From assembly GCA_029204225.1 (NCBI GenBank), contig CM055099.1, forward strand, positions 46,132,646-46,196,645: a DNA stretch of 64,000 nucleotides, written 5' to 3'. The notes beneath the pieces were generated by a model, which saw only the letters and a program-made list of their open reading frames with translations, did no database searches and had not been told where the DNA came from. Shown one piece after another: positions 11,463 to 26,900 of the stretch. The position numbers and the translations under genes were made by a program. The DNA is from Diphasiastrum complanatum (lineage: Eukaryota > Streptophyta > Lycopodiopsida > Lycopodiales > Lycopodiaceae). Numbering within the stretch: the first letter of the stretch is position 1; the number at the start of each line of letters is the position of its first letter.

Positions 11463-13317
11463 ATGGCAACCTCAATTGGAGTCATGTTGGAAGCCAATGA
11501 TAGGCTTACCTCAAGTAGCTATTCATTATGGAAAGTGAGGGTGGAGTCACTTCTTGAGATGAATGATGTTTTGGATATTGTTGTAGTTTTGGAGGAGAGA
11601 CCAGCAACACAACAAGATCAATCGAGGTATGACAAGAGGGCCAAGAAGGCTCTACACATGATAAAGATGAATGTTACCAATGAACTTCTCAAGGAAGTTG
11701 GTAAGTGCACATCATCTTTGGAAGCTTGGAATTCATTGAAGAAGCTTTATGAATCCAAGTCTACTTCTAGAGTGTTGACTCTAAGAAGGCAAATCTTTTC
11801 TTGTTTGCAAAAGAATGAAGAAAGTCCAAGTACTTTTGTTTTGAGAATAAAAGCATTGAATGATGACTTAGCTTGCATAGATGAAAGCATTAAGGAAGGA
11901 GAGCTTATTCAAGTGATCCTTAATGGCTTGTTGGATGCTCATGCTAACATTGTTCAAAGTATTGCTATTCAAAAGACTTTGCCAAGTTTGATGGATCTTC
12001 AAGAGATCTTGATCAATGAGGAATATAGGCTTCAAGCAAGAGGTGGATCTACATCGACACTTCAAGAGGATGCTATGTTCACAAAGGGCAAATTCAAGGG
12101 CAAAACTAAAAGCAAGTGGTCTAAAGGGCAAGATCAAGTGGATGCTTCTTCAAGTGGCAAAAAGAAGAATAGATCAAAGCTCGAGTGCTTCTATTGTGGC
12201 ATCAAAGGACACTTTGCAAGTGAGTGCTACAAGAATAAGAGAGATCAAGGAGACAAGCAAGGTAATCTTACTCTTGATGAGGATGGTTTAGATGTGCAAG
12301 ATGCAAATGATGATGCTTTTGTGATGTCTTCATGTATGCTTGCTAATGATGGATATCTAGATCCTTGGTGGATTGATAGTGGAGCAAGTTCACACATGAC
12401 CTTTCACAAAGAATACTTCACTTCTTTGTTGGCATATGAAGATGACAAGAGGGTGATCTACATGGCCAATAATGGTGAGTGTGCAATCAAAGGGATTGGC
12501 ACAATTCCTATTTCCTCTCTACAAATAGGAGTGTTCATTTGGAGGATGTTTTGTTTATTCCATCTATTACCAAGAATTTGCTTAGTGTGAGTCAAATGCT
12601 AAGTAAGGGCCTCAACGTGGAGTTTGATGGAGATGCTTGTTTGATCAAAAGGAAGGATGTCTTGATTGGAAAAGGTAAAAGGCAAGGGAAGTTGTTCAAA
12701 CTTGATGCTTGTGTTATTGCTAACCAAGTTGGACGTGTTGCAAGGGAGCAAATTTCTAATCAAGAGGTTTGGCACAAAAGGATGGGACACCTCAACTTCA
12801 AGTCATTGGAGGTAATGGCAAGGAAGAAGGTTGGTTCCTTAAGTAATGACAAGCATGTTTGTGAGTCTTGTGCTTTGTCTAAGTCACATAGACTACCTTA
12901 TACTAGATCTATTTCTAGATCTACAAAGCCTTTTCAACTTGTACATTCGGATATTCATGGATTTACTACAATTAGCAATAGTGGAGCTAAGATGTATGTA
13001 AAATTCATTGATGATTTTAGTAGATTTTGTTGGATCTATCTACTAAAGAGCAAGGATGAAGTGTATGATGTCTTTGTCAAGTTCAAGAATGCAAGGGAGA
13101 ACCAATTCTCCACAAGGATCAAGTGCTTGAGAGGTGACAATGGTGGTGAGTACATATCTAACAAGTTCAAGGCTTTTTGTGATGAGCATGGGATCAAGAG
13201 GGAGTATACAACATCAAGGACCCCACAACAAAATGGAGTGGCTGAAAGGAAGAATAGAACTTTATGTGAAAGTGCTAAAGCTATGAGGTTAAGTGCTAAT
13301 CTTGACAAACCATTTTG
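11463..13317 (+). pseudogene. Element A gag, protease and integrase (frameshifted)
   Basis: The polyprotein starts MATSIGVMLEANDRLTSSSY. The Gag core is followed by a zinc knuckle CFYCGIKGHFASEC (about residues 241-254) and protease WWIDSGASSHMTFH. A frameshift near 12520 breaks the frame, and translation could resume only in another frame. That second frame holds VWHKRMGHLNF, CESCALSKSH, HSDIHGF, RGDNGGEY and PQQNGVAERKNRTL, so the integrase DDE residues are present. Homology to copia B stops at KPFWDQA near 13318. Leader 10909-11462 has no gene. Gag alone could still be made. Confidence 0.9.
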
Positions 13318-14354
13318 GGATCAAGCTGTTATGGATGTTATCTTGCTGTAAATTGAAAGTAATGGATCTGGAAAACAAAGTTTGTTCAATGACTTTGATG
13401 GTCAAGTTGAAGATCAAGAGGTTGATCTCAAAGCACTTCAACTAGTCAAAAGGGAAGGTGACAATTTGGAGCTAGTCAAGAGCATCAAAGGAGAGGTAAT
13501 TGGCAAAGGTGTTATGGATCTGTTTTTACAGCATATTGAAGACTCAAGTAAGGTAAAAGGAGCAGCAAGGAAGTGTTGTTCAAGTTTACTTTACTTGTTC
13601 TATCTCATGTTTGAGCAATTTCATGTGGATGTGTGCAAATTGTCAAGATATGGTAAAACTAGCTATATTGGTGAGCATTGTTTTGATGTTGGATTTGTAC
13701 TAGCATTCTTGGCTGATTTTTCTTATGGAAATGAAGCTATTGGAGGTTCATTATGTCACTCATCCATGGCTAAGTTCTCAAGTGTTGAGCTACTTGGTGC
13801 CAATACTTGGAGATTGTCAATTTTTGGTGAATTCATGGTCATTTCCTTGTGTCAAGTAGATCTTGAAGATGGACTAGTGCAAACTACTTGGTTTATGGAG
13901 TCATGTGGTGCTGAATTTGCATCATTTATGTACTCACCTACTCATGGATTTCCAAGTTTTGATGGTTTCTTGTGGCAAGATGAAGATGGAGGCTCATTCA
14001 TGGAGTATCATGGTGGATACAAGGCAACAAAGGACAAAGAAGGAGGAGACATGCAAGCAAAAGTTGATCACTCACATTTATTGTTTGTTTGCTGTATTTT
14101 TCCAGAGAGTTCAGAGTTGGAAGCATGGTGGAATCATTTCATTTACATTCTATTTGATTCTTCATGTTCTAGTCACATTTTTACATGTAAAATTGATGTA
14201 AGAAATAGTGAAGCATCCCAAGTGGACACTATTCTCTATATCAATTATGGTTGTTTCTATTTTAAGAATTACATAATCATTGAAAGGAGATCCATTCTTA
14301 GGAAGAAGATCATTCTTATGATGGATCAAAGTTCTATTGGCAAAAACTATGCTA
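13318..14354 (+). other. Foreign ORF segment replacing reverse transcriptase in element A
   Basis: The segment lies between integrase (ends about 13318) and RNase H (resumes about 14355 with HWKLGK). One frame is open from 13352 to 14371, about 339 codons, which chance hardly gives in AT-rich DNA. It is in the same frame as the integrase and is separated from it only by the stop at 13349-13351. Its first ATG lies well inside, so initiation is unclear. It contains acidic and Cys/Phe-rich stretches such as LVKREGDNLELVKSIKGE, FASFMYSPTHGFPSF and LWQDEDGG. I do not recognise the family and see no RT motif. It may be a captured host gene fragment or a region typical of a non-autonomous lineage. 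Confidence 0.7.
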
Positions 14355-14892
14355 GGAGCATTGGAAGCTAGGAAAGTGAGTTTTGAGGTACATCATTGGA
14401 ACTCGAGATTTTGACATATTGTATGAGGGATCATCACCTAATCTTTTTGGATTTTCAGATTCAGACTATGTTGGAGATGTAATGGATAGGAAATCCATTA
14501 GTTCTTATTGTATTTTCATAGGTGATGGAGCTATATCATGGATGTCAAAGAAACAAGCCACTATCTCATTGTCATCTAGTGAGGCCGAGTACAAAGCTCT
14601 TACACATTGCACAAAGGAGATGGTATGGATCAAGAGGATGATCAAGGATCTTCACTTGCTGGATTTTTCAGAGAGCCCAATCATCTTTTGTGACAATCAA
14701 TCAGCCCAAAGAATGGCATCCAATTCTATCTTTCATGCTAGGAGCAAGCATATTGAGATACAATATCATTTTGTGAGGGAGCGAGTCATTGAAAAGGAGG
14801 TGGAGCTTCAACATGTGTCTTCAAGGGAATGTGTAGCTGATATCTTCACCAAAGCATTGGGAAAAGACTTGTTCATGAAGCATAGGACTTAA
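14355..14892 (+). pseudogene. Element A RNase H end of pol
   Basis: Resumes with HWKLGK, an in-frame stop, then LRYIIGTRDF and FSDSDYVGD, SSSEAEYKALTHCTKE, FCDNQSAQRMASN and VADIFTKALGK. The RNase H acidic residues are retained. It lacks its own upstream frame because the RT was replaced. Confidence 0.9.
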
Positions 14893-14927
14893 CTTGGAGT
14901 ATTATCAAAGTCTATGCTAAAACTAGT

Positions 14928-14938
14928 TGAAGAGGGAG
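14928..14938 (+). other. Element A polypurine tract
   Basis: gaagagggag lies directly before the 3' LTR. The same tract is present in copia B, which links the two families. Confidence 0.85.
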
Positions 14939-15587
14939 TGTGAAAGATTCAACTAGTTTCATCACATTTTGCAATATTTTCATATTTGGCATATTGAGGC
15001 CAAAACTTGTTTTAGACTTAGAGGTTGACTTTTCAAAGTTCATTAGCCTAAATCTCATTTGAATAAACACTTTTTGAAAGTGTGGGAAAGATAGAATGCG
15101 AGTTTGAGTAGATTCAATTTAAATAAGTTGGGTACATTGAATCTAGACCCAAAATTGGTAGGGTTAGCATTTTGGTGGGAAAGCCAAGTGGCCAAATAGG
15201 GTTTGGACCTGTTATAAAAGGATGTAACTCGTGGAGAGAGTCATCTTCTCTCTTCTCTATCTCATTTCATGCTTATACATGGTCCTCTTGGGTTCTACTA
15301 TCCATTGGTGCACTATCTTGGTGATTGCTTGCAATTCTATGTGTAGAATGATCTATATTTGTTATTTTTGGATTCACACGTGTGAAATACAGTAGCTTGC
15401 TGGTTTTGTACAGACAGCAATAGTACATAATCATTTCATTCAAGTTTGATCAAGTTCTATTAGTGTTTGCATCTCAAATTGTGTGTAGATGCTGATTTTC
15501 TACATTGGTGAAATTGGTAGTGTATTTCTCTTTCTAACCAAAGATCATTCAAGTAGATTGGATCTTAAGGATCTGAAATCTTTCACA
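14939..15587 (+). repeat. Element A 3' LTR
   Basis: 649 bp, TGTGAAAG to TTTCACA, followed by the target duplication tggca. The CACACGTGTG box is present near 15376. Confidence 0.97.
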
Positions 15588-15690
15588 TGGCATCTTGGCC
15601 TCACATGTGTGGAATCCACTTATGTACAAAATGTACATTATACTACATGGTTTTTTATCAAGCTAGATTTGCCAATTTTTGGCAATTCTT
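15588..15690 (-). repeat. Leader and LTR remnant of copia C family, right part
   Basis: After element A the host LTR resumes: aaaatgtacattatactacatgg and ctagatttgccaattttt, matching the end of the C-family LTR (acaaaatgtacaatattctac, ctagatttgccaatgtagg). It ends in a decayed caattct instead of caatttttcaca. Confidence 0.7.
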
Positions 15691-16962
15691 AACAGTGATC
15701 ATGCGATGTGAATGGCACATCCTCATGTGTCATGTCTCCTCGGGACATATCTTCATGCAAGTCCATGGGTGGTATATGCGAGGAAAGTGGTGGCTCTCGT
15801 GTGCTTGCACGTCTGAATCTTGCGGATTGCAGGGCAACATCTGGTTGAGTTCTTCAATAGTCATGTGAGTGTGAGTCACCATCCTACACAATACAAGTGC
15901 AACAACAATCAAGAATAACATAATATTCCTCCAATCAGAAAGGGCACCAAACAACATACATGGAAAAGGAGCGTGAAATCATGTACTTAATTTTAGCAAT
16001 ACAAAGAGGTTTGCAAAGTAGAACTCACCGAAGGACCGACCTCCGTCCACACAAATAGTGAATCCCTCTCAATCTGACCATACATGCAAACATGTGATAT
16101 AGTGGTACATCACTCTTGTCGCATTGCATACTTACATTGTGCACATGGGCATGGTATTCTTTGGTGTAACCAGGCCTCTGATCCTATATGTGATGGTCAT
16201 GCTTCATCATCTGAGGATGAGGAGCGTAAACTCGCCATTTGTATCAGTGCACCTTGGTAGTTGACAATGGATGGAACACAAAATTAAAAATGATCATCAA
16301 TACATAAAACAAACTAGATGAATGCATTGAGACGAACAAAAGACATATATATAATAACTAAATTTGAGTATAGTGCAACTAGTCTCTCAAAATTAACAAT
16401 ACAATTGCAAGATCGGATTACGCCTAGATATGCGAAGCATGTCTATGTGCATCATTACATGGCTAGCCTCGCTCTTCAGTTCTTTACTATACTATATTGT
16501 CGCCTTTCCTTATTTCCAGAAATAGGTTCAGACTGGGTTTCTATAAGAACCGTCGGTTCCTATATTTGGTTCCCAATATATACTATTTTTATAAAAATTA
16601 ATAAAAAAATCATTTTAAAAATGATTATTGCTAAAATAGTCACTTGGCAAAAGCCATTAATGAATGTTAGGTTCTATACGGTCAATTGATACTCGGGTTA
16701 TACCCCCCCTCCAAGGCTCAAAGGGACTGTTTGGATACTTATGACATCATTATGATGAATACAATTTAGCAGATAAAAAATTGTGTCATCAAGTGCACTA
16801 TATATTCTTTGACAAGGCTTGGGAGGGGGAGCCGACAATCTTTGAAAATTGTGTGTTCTTAGAATGCATTGATTTTGAGTTGATTTAGAATGCATCAAAT
16901 TAGAATGCACCTTGGAATAGACAAGGAATACTAATTCTAATTTAGTCAGGGCCTCGGAATTG
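15691..16962. other. No gene seen
   Basis: AT-rich DNA with short random frames. A small palindrome gaaccgtcggttc is at 16547-16559, and AT-rich inverted runs lie at 16605-16630. Nothing else is supported. Confidence 0.5.
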
Positions 16963-17003
16963 CCCTCGGTATACTGAAGCTAGTGTAAGGTGTATACCGA
17001 GGG
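16963..17003. repeat. Perfect 12-bp inverted repeat (hairpin)
   Basis: ccctcggtatac at 16963-16974 and its exact reverse complement gtataccgaggg at 16992-17003, with a 17-base spacer. The ccgagg/cctcgg wording recurs at 37.4-37.7 kb, so both may belong to one non-coding repeat family. Confidence 0.85.
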
Positions 17004-18303
17004 TCAGACACATTCTTGGAAATTTTGAAAAGACTAACATTTTCGTGGCATTTTTGAAGAGGGAAGAGGACTACGTGATGGAATCAAGGGACGTACCTGC
17101 TGCCTTTGTCCTCTCCCTTGTTTGTTGATCCTTGCTCACCCACTTTATCCTCCTTGCTCTTCTTATTCTCCTCACATTTCAGTGCTCTCTTGCTTCTCTT
17201 GCTATTGCTCTTTGCTTTCTCCTCTTGCATTTTGCTTGTTCTTATTGCTCCTCTTGCACTTTGCTTGTTGCCCTTGCTCTTCCTCTTAGCTTACTCCTTG
17301 CAAAATCAAATGTGGGGAGGTCAAGAAAGAAAGGGAAAGTGGAGGATGGAGGGTTTTTTATTTGTTGGATACAAGGTAATATCCTTTCTCACTCTCTCTT
17401 TCTCTTGCATCATAGTATCCATCTCAATGTGATCTCAAATTGATTTTATTGACACCACGTTTTCTATGCAAGCTTATTTTTTATGCAAAGGAGTCGGAGG
17501 ATGCAATTTTTTTAACAAATAGGTCGAAAAGGCTGTCAGAATAGGCGGATCTGCAATATTTGCTATTTCGAAAGCTATTCTAGGTGAGGGTCCTGGAGGA
17601 GGATGATGTAGACCCTTAGTCTAGGGTGTTGTTGATCCAGCCTTCTAGAGAGTTGGAATACCCATCGGAATATACAAATCTGTTTGATTTGTTATATCAG
17701 CGTCTATTCCAATGGCTGTTCCGATGCCAGATCTTTGCGAACCAATTTTTTGGTATATGTTGGATTGCATATGGAGGTTTGTTGCTCTTTTTGTAAAATT
17801 AATTTGTTACAACTATTTTTTGTGATACCAAACTAAACAAACTGCAATACTAGTTTTTGTTTTGCAGATTTCATTATTGGATATTGGACCAATATTCATC
17901 ATAACATTTCAGACTGATCATCATCATAGCAGCTCCATGAGATACTTTGAAGGTCAAAATGGAGCTTGGAATAAATCATGCTAGTTCTAACAACATACCA
18001 GTGTCTATTTCGACGTCTGTTCCAACCTCCATTGACATTTTTTTTGAGCTTTGAAATGATAGATCTGTGAGTTTTATGATACATTTGTACAGCTTGGGTG
18101 TTTTTTTTAGAAGAATATTCAATTGTAATGACTAGTTCTATGATTTTCCCATGAGGATTTGTTACATGAATTTTTGATATGTAATTGTTTTGCAGTTTTT
18201 TATGTCAATTTTTGGGCTTTAACATCATCCAAGCAGCTGACTAACACAACTAGTAGCAGCTCCAAGTACTTGTACAATATTGTAGCAGTTTGTCTCCTAT
18301 TCT
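17004..18303. other. No gene seen; low-complexity CT-rich patch
   Basis: 17106-17440 is rich in ctt/ctc triplets and gives leucine-rich frames in two registers, a composition effect rather than a gene. Near 17640-17760 and 17985-18030 are partial echoes (cggaatat, aatctgtt, ctgttccgat) of the tandem repeat that follows. Confidence 0.5.
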
Positions 18304-19190
18304 TTGTTGTAGATCCACATTTTGTAGTGTAGAACTACATTCAATCTTATTTTAATTAGGATTTATGAAAACAGATCTGCACATCCTAGAAAGAAATCTG
18401 TACTTTTATTGATGAATCTGTTGATAATGGTGACATTTATCAACTGGGGTGGGAATCAGTGGAGTTCAGAATAGACCTCGGAATATCTGGATCTGTTTAA
18501 GACAGTATACCATCTGTTATTCTGAGGTCCCTTCCGACCTCTGCTCATATATTTTTTAAATTCATAAACATATTATATGCTAGATTATTAACATCTCATA
18601 AATGCTAGATTATATACCTCTGGTCATAAATGTTTATCTCCTCTCTTTTGTTGTAGATGCCCATTTTCTATTGTAGGAATACATTCAATTTTATTTTACA
18701 TTAGGATTTATGAAAATACATCTACACATTTTAGAAACAAACCTCTACATTTATTGATGAATCTGTTGACAATGGGTGGGAATCAGTGGAGGTCGGAACA
18801 AACCTCGGAATATCTGAATCTGTTCAAGGCAGTATACCATCTGTTATTTTGAGGTCCATTTCGACCTCTGCTCATACACTTTTTTACAATTCATAGACAG
18901 ATTATATGCTAGATTGTTACCAGCTCATAAATGCTATATTATATACCTCTGCTCATAAATGTTTATCTCCTATCTTTTGTTGTAGATGCACGTTTTGTAA
19001 TATAGGAATACATTCAATTTTATTTTACATTAGGATTTATGAAAATACATCTACACTTTTTAGAAACAAACCTCTATATTTATTGATGAATCTGTTGACA
19101 ATGGGTGGGAATCAGTGGAGGTCAAAACAGACCTCGGAATATCTAGATCTGTTCAAGGCACTATACCTCTGCTCTTACTTTCAAAAACAG
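18304..19190. repeat. Three tandem copies of a ~335-bp repeat
   Basis: Units start at about 18304, 18648 and 18977 with ttgttgtagat, so the spacing is about 344 and 329 bp. Each contains aggatttatgaaaa, ttattgatgaatctgttga, gtgggaatcagtggag, acctcggaatatct and gacctctgctcata. The third copy is cut short. There is no coding capacity. It looks like a diverged minisatellite or the internal repeat of a non-coding element. Confidence 0.85.
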
Positions 19191-23265
<4,075 letters not shown>

Positions 23266-23332
23266 AACACGCACAAGAGGGATATGTACGGCAAGTAGCA
23301 CTTGAATACCGCACTTGTGTGCAAGTAGGGAT

Positions 23333-23985
23333 TGTGAAAAACTCAGATCCAAAAGATGCTAAAGTTTCATAAAGATCTTGGCCATGGAAGTTATGCACAT
23401 CTAGATTGAAAAAATGATAGAAATTGTGATGTTAAGCATACTAAACATCAACTAAACATCAAAATCTGATCATAAGCTTCCACAAACAGAAACTTGCTGT
23501 CCCTGTCCGTACTTCAGAGCCTACAACCTGCATTTCACACGTGTGAAGCCATAGCAACAAAGAAATCACAATTCTAGTGGCTAGAATGCAAGATATGAAC
23601 AAAAAAGTGAGAGAGAAGAAGATGGATCTTCAAAGAGCATAACATTCATTCAATAGAATGAAAATGAGATGTGTACATACTCGTGGAGATGGCTATTTAT
23701 AGCAGCCATAGTGCCTCTTGGCCACTTGTCTTATGATAGGCTAAAATTGGGGTCCAATAGGATTCACCCATATACCTAGAAATTTGGTCAAATAGGAATG
23801 CACCAAATTATGAGCCAATAGAAGAGCTCCACACTCGACCTCCTCTAATTAATGTGACCTCAAAAGTAGTGTACACATACTTTGGGCCTCTACATACATG
23901 TATGAACCTATCTCTAACTTTTATTTGGCCATAGGCCTACAAAATCTCAAGTTAGGAAAATACTACTAGTTGACAATTTTTCACA
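23333..23985 (-). repeat. Copia B 3' LTR
   Basis: Plus-strand TGTGAAAAACTC to CAATTTTTCACA, 653 bp. On the element's strand, its first bases supply the TGA stop of the polyprotein (gtg TGA). Confidence 0.97.
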
Positions 23986-26900
23986 CTCCCTCTTCAACTA
24001 GTTTTAGCATAGATTTAGAAAGTACACCAAGACTTGTTCTATGCTTGAAAAATAAGTCCTTTCCCAATGCTTTGGTAAAGATATCAGCCACACATTCCTT
24101 TGATGGGACATGTTCAAGCTTGATCTCTTTTGCCAACACTTGTTCTCTCACAAAATGGTAAGCCACCTCGATATGTTTGCTCCTTGCATGGAAAACCGGA
24201 TTGCTTGCTAGACTTTGGGCTGAAAGGTTGTCACAAAAGATGATTGGACTCTCTGAAAAATCCAGCAAATGAAGCTCCATAATCATCCTCTTGATCCACA
24301 CCATCTCCTTTGTGCATGATGTCAAAGCTTTGTACTCGGCCTCACTAGAAGAAAGTGATATAGTTGCTTGTTTCTTCGACATCCATGAGATAGCTCCATC
24401 ACCTATGAAAATAGCATGTGCATTTATGGATTTTCTATCCATAAGGTCTCCTGCAAAATCTGAATCTGAAAAACCAAATAAGTTAGGTGATGAGCCTCTA
24501 TAAACAATGCCAAAATCTTTTGTTCCCGAGATGTATCTCAAGATCCTCTTTCCTAGTTTCCAATGTTCTATGCTAGGATCTTGCATGAATTGGCTTAATC
24601 TACCAACACAATAAGATAAATCAGGTCTTGTGATGGTTAGATATATAAGAGAACCTATTAGCTTCCTATAGAGAGTAATGTCCTCGAAGGATCTTTCATT
24701 ACCTCTTATAGTTAGCTTTACATGTGATTCCATAGGTGTATCAATAGGATTTGCATCTACCATATGAAATCTATTGAGAATAGAAATAGCATACTTCTCT
24801 TGTGAAATAAAAGTGATTTGAGAAGTTCTAATTACTTCTATTCCTAAGATATAGCTCAAAAGACCAAGATCATGCACTTCAAATTCCTTTTTTAGTGCTT
24901 TCTTGATATCTTCTATATCTTCCTTGTTCCCTCCACTTAAAATAATGTCATCCACATAAATTAGAAGGATTGTAACATCATTAGCACTAATTCTAAAGTA
25001 AAGTGAATGATCATACTCACTCATAGTGAAGTTTTGAGAAAGTAGAAAAGAGTTAAGCCTAGCATACCAACTCCTTGGTGCTTGCTTAAGACCATACAAA
25101 CTTTTTTGTAGAAAACACACATGATTAGGCTTGCTATGAGAAACATAGCTCTCGGGTTGCTCCATGTAGACTTCCTCTTCAAGATCACCATTCAAGAAAG
25201 CATTAGAAATGTCTAATTGCCAAAGATCCCATCCATAAAGAGTTGCAAGGGAAATGATTACTCTTATGCTCACCATCTTTGCCACGGGTGCAAAGGTTTC
25301 CTCATAGTCAATGCCATGCTCTTGAGCATAACCTTTAGCCACCAACCTTGCCTTCAACTTGTTGATAGATCCATCTTGATTTGTCTTTACCTTGAAGATC
25401 CATTTGCATCCAATTGCACTTTTGCCCTTTGGAAGCTCCACCAATCTCCATGTGTTGTTCTTCATAAGTGCTTCAAACTCAAGATCCATTGCTTGGATCC
25501 ATTCCTCTTCTTGCCTTGCTTCATCTACACATGAAGGTACATCAAAAGAAGTTAGGAAAGCATAGTTGGATCCATCCACCACTTGCTTACCTTTGCCATC
25601 ATAAGTGAGCCTTGAGGGTTTCACTTTATGCCTTGGAGTTCTCCTTGGAATTTGACTTGAAGAGGCTTCTTCAACATCCACATCCAATGTGTCATCAACT
25701 CCATTGTCATCAAGCACATTAGTTGCAACAACACCATCATCACTTGAAACAACTTTTGGAATGTTACCTTCATCAAAAATGACATCCCTACTTGTGAACA
25801 CTTTCTTGATTGAAGGAACATAAATCCTATATGCTTTGCTTACTTCACTATAACCAACAAAAATGCCCTTTCTTGAAGATGGATCCTCCTTAGTTCTATC
25901 ATCAAGAGTAATGTTGAAGTAGCAAATGCATCCAAAAGTTCTTAGAAACTTGACATTAGGCTTCGTACCAAACAAAGCTTCAAAAGGGGTTTTTCCTTCC
26001 AATACAACACTTGGCCATCTATTGCATAGGAAATTTGCACACAACAAAGCATCACTCCAAAAAGGTTTAGGAAGATTAGCATTCAATCTCATTGCCTTTG
26101 CACTCTCACACAAGGTTCTATTCTTCCTCTCGGCCACTCCATTTTGTTGTGGTGTTCTTGGACATGTGTACTCCCTCTTGATCCCATGCTCATCGCAAAA
26201 GGCTTTGAATTTGTTAGAAATGTATTCACCACCATTGTCGCTCCTCAAGCATTTGATTTTGGTTGTAAATTGAGTCTCAATAGCAACTTTGAACTTGACA
26301 AACACATCAAACACCTCATCCTTGCTCTTTAGTAGATAAACCCAACAAAATCTACTAAAATCATCAATGAAAGTTACATACATCTTAGCACCTCCATTGC
26401 TAATTGTAGTAACACCATGAATATCCGAATGCAAGAGAGAAAAAGGCATCTTAGATCTAGATATAGATCTAGTATATGGCAATCTATGTGATTTAGACAA
26501 AGCACATTCTTCACAAACATGATTCAAGCAAGTAAGAGACTTGGGAAGTCCCCTTACTACCTCCTTTTTGGCTATTACCTCCAAGGCCTTGTAGTTGAGA
26601 TGTCCCATCCTTTTATGCCATACCTCTTGAATTGACATTTGTTCATTTGCCATGCATCCAACTTGGTTAGCAACAACACATGCATCAAGCTTGAACAATT
26701 TCCCTTGCCTTTTCCCTTTTGCAATGATACTACACCCCTTTTTGATCAAGCAAGCATCACCATCAAACTCAACTTTGAATCCTTTGTCAAGCATTTGGCT
26801 TACACTAAGTAAGTTCTTGGTAATGGATGGAATGAGCAAAACATCTTTCAATTCTATATTCCTATTTGTAGAAAGTGAAATAGGAATTGTGCCAATCCCC

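Larger units (their letters stand above)
10248..15587 (+). mobile_element. Copia element A, LTR-bounded, non-autonomous
   Basis: The complete insertion has two 649-bp LTRs, a primer-binding site, a polypurine tract and a 5-bp target duplication tggca (10243-10247 and 15588-15592). The LTRs differ at roughly 20 positions (about 3%), so the insertion is older than copia B. Gag, protease and integrase resemble copia B, but a frameshift splits protease. The segment from the integrase end to late RT, about 1.5 kb in B, is replaced by about 1.03 kb of unrelated DNA, and only RNase H follows. It therefore cannot make its own reverse transcriptase. The target is an older C-family LTR. Confidence 0.95.

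Noticed and set aside
17106-17443. Leucine-rich ORFs with a membrane-protein look
   Set aside because: Two overlapping registers of a ctt/ctc-rich patch; no conserved motif.
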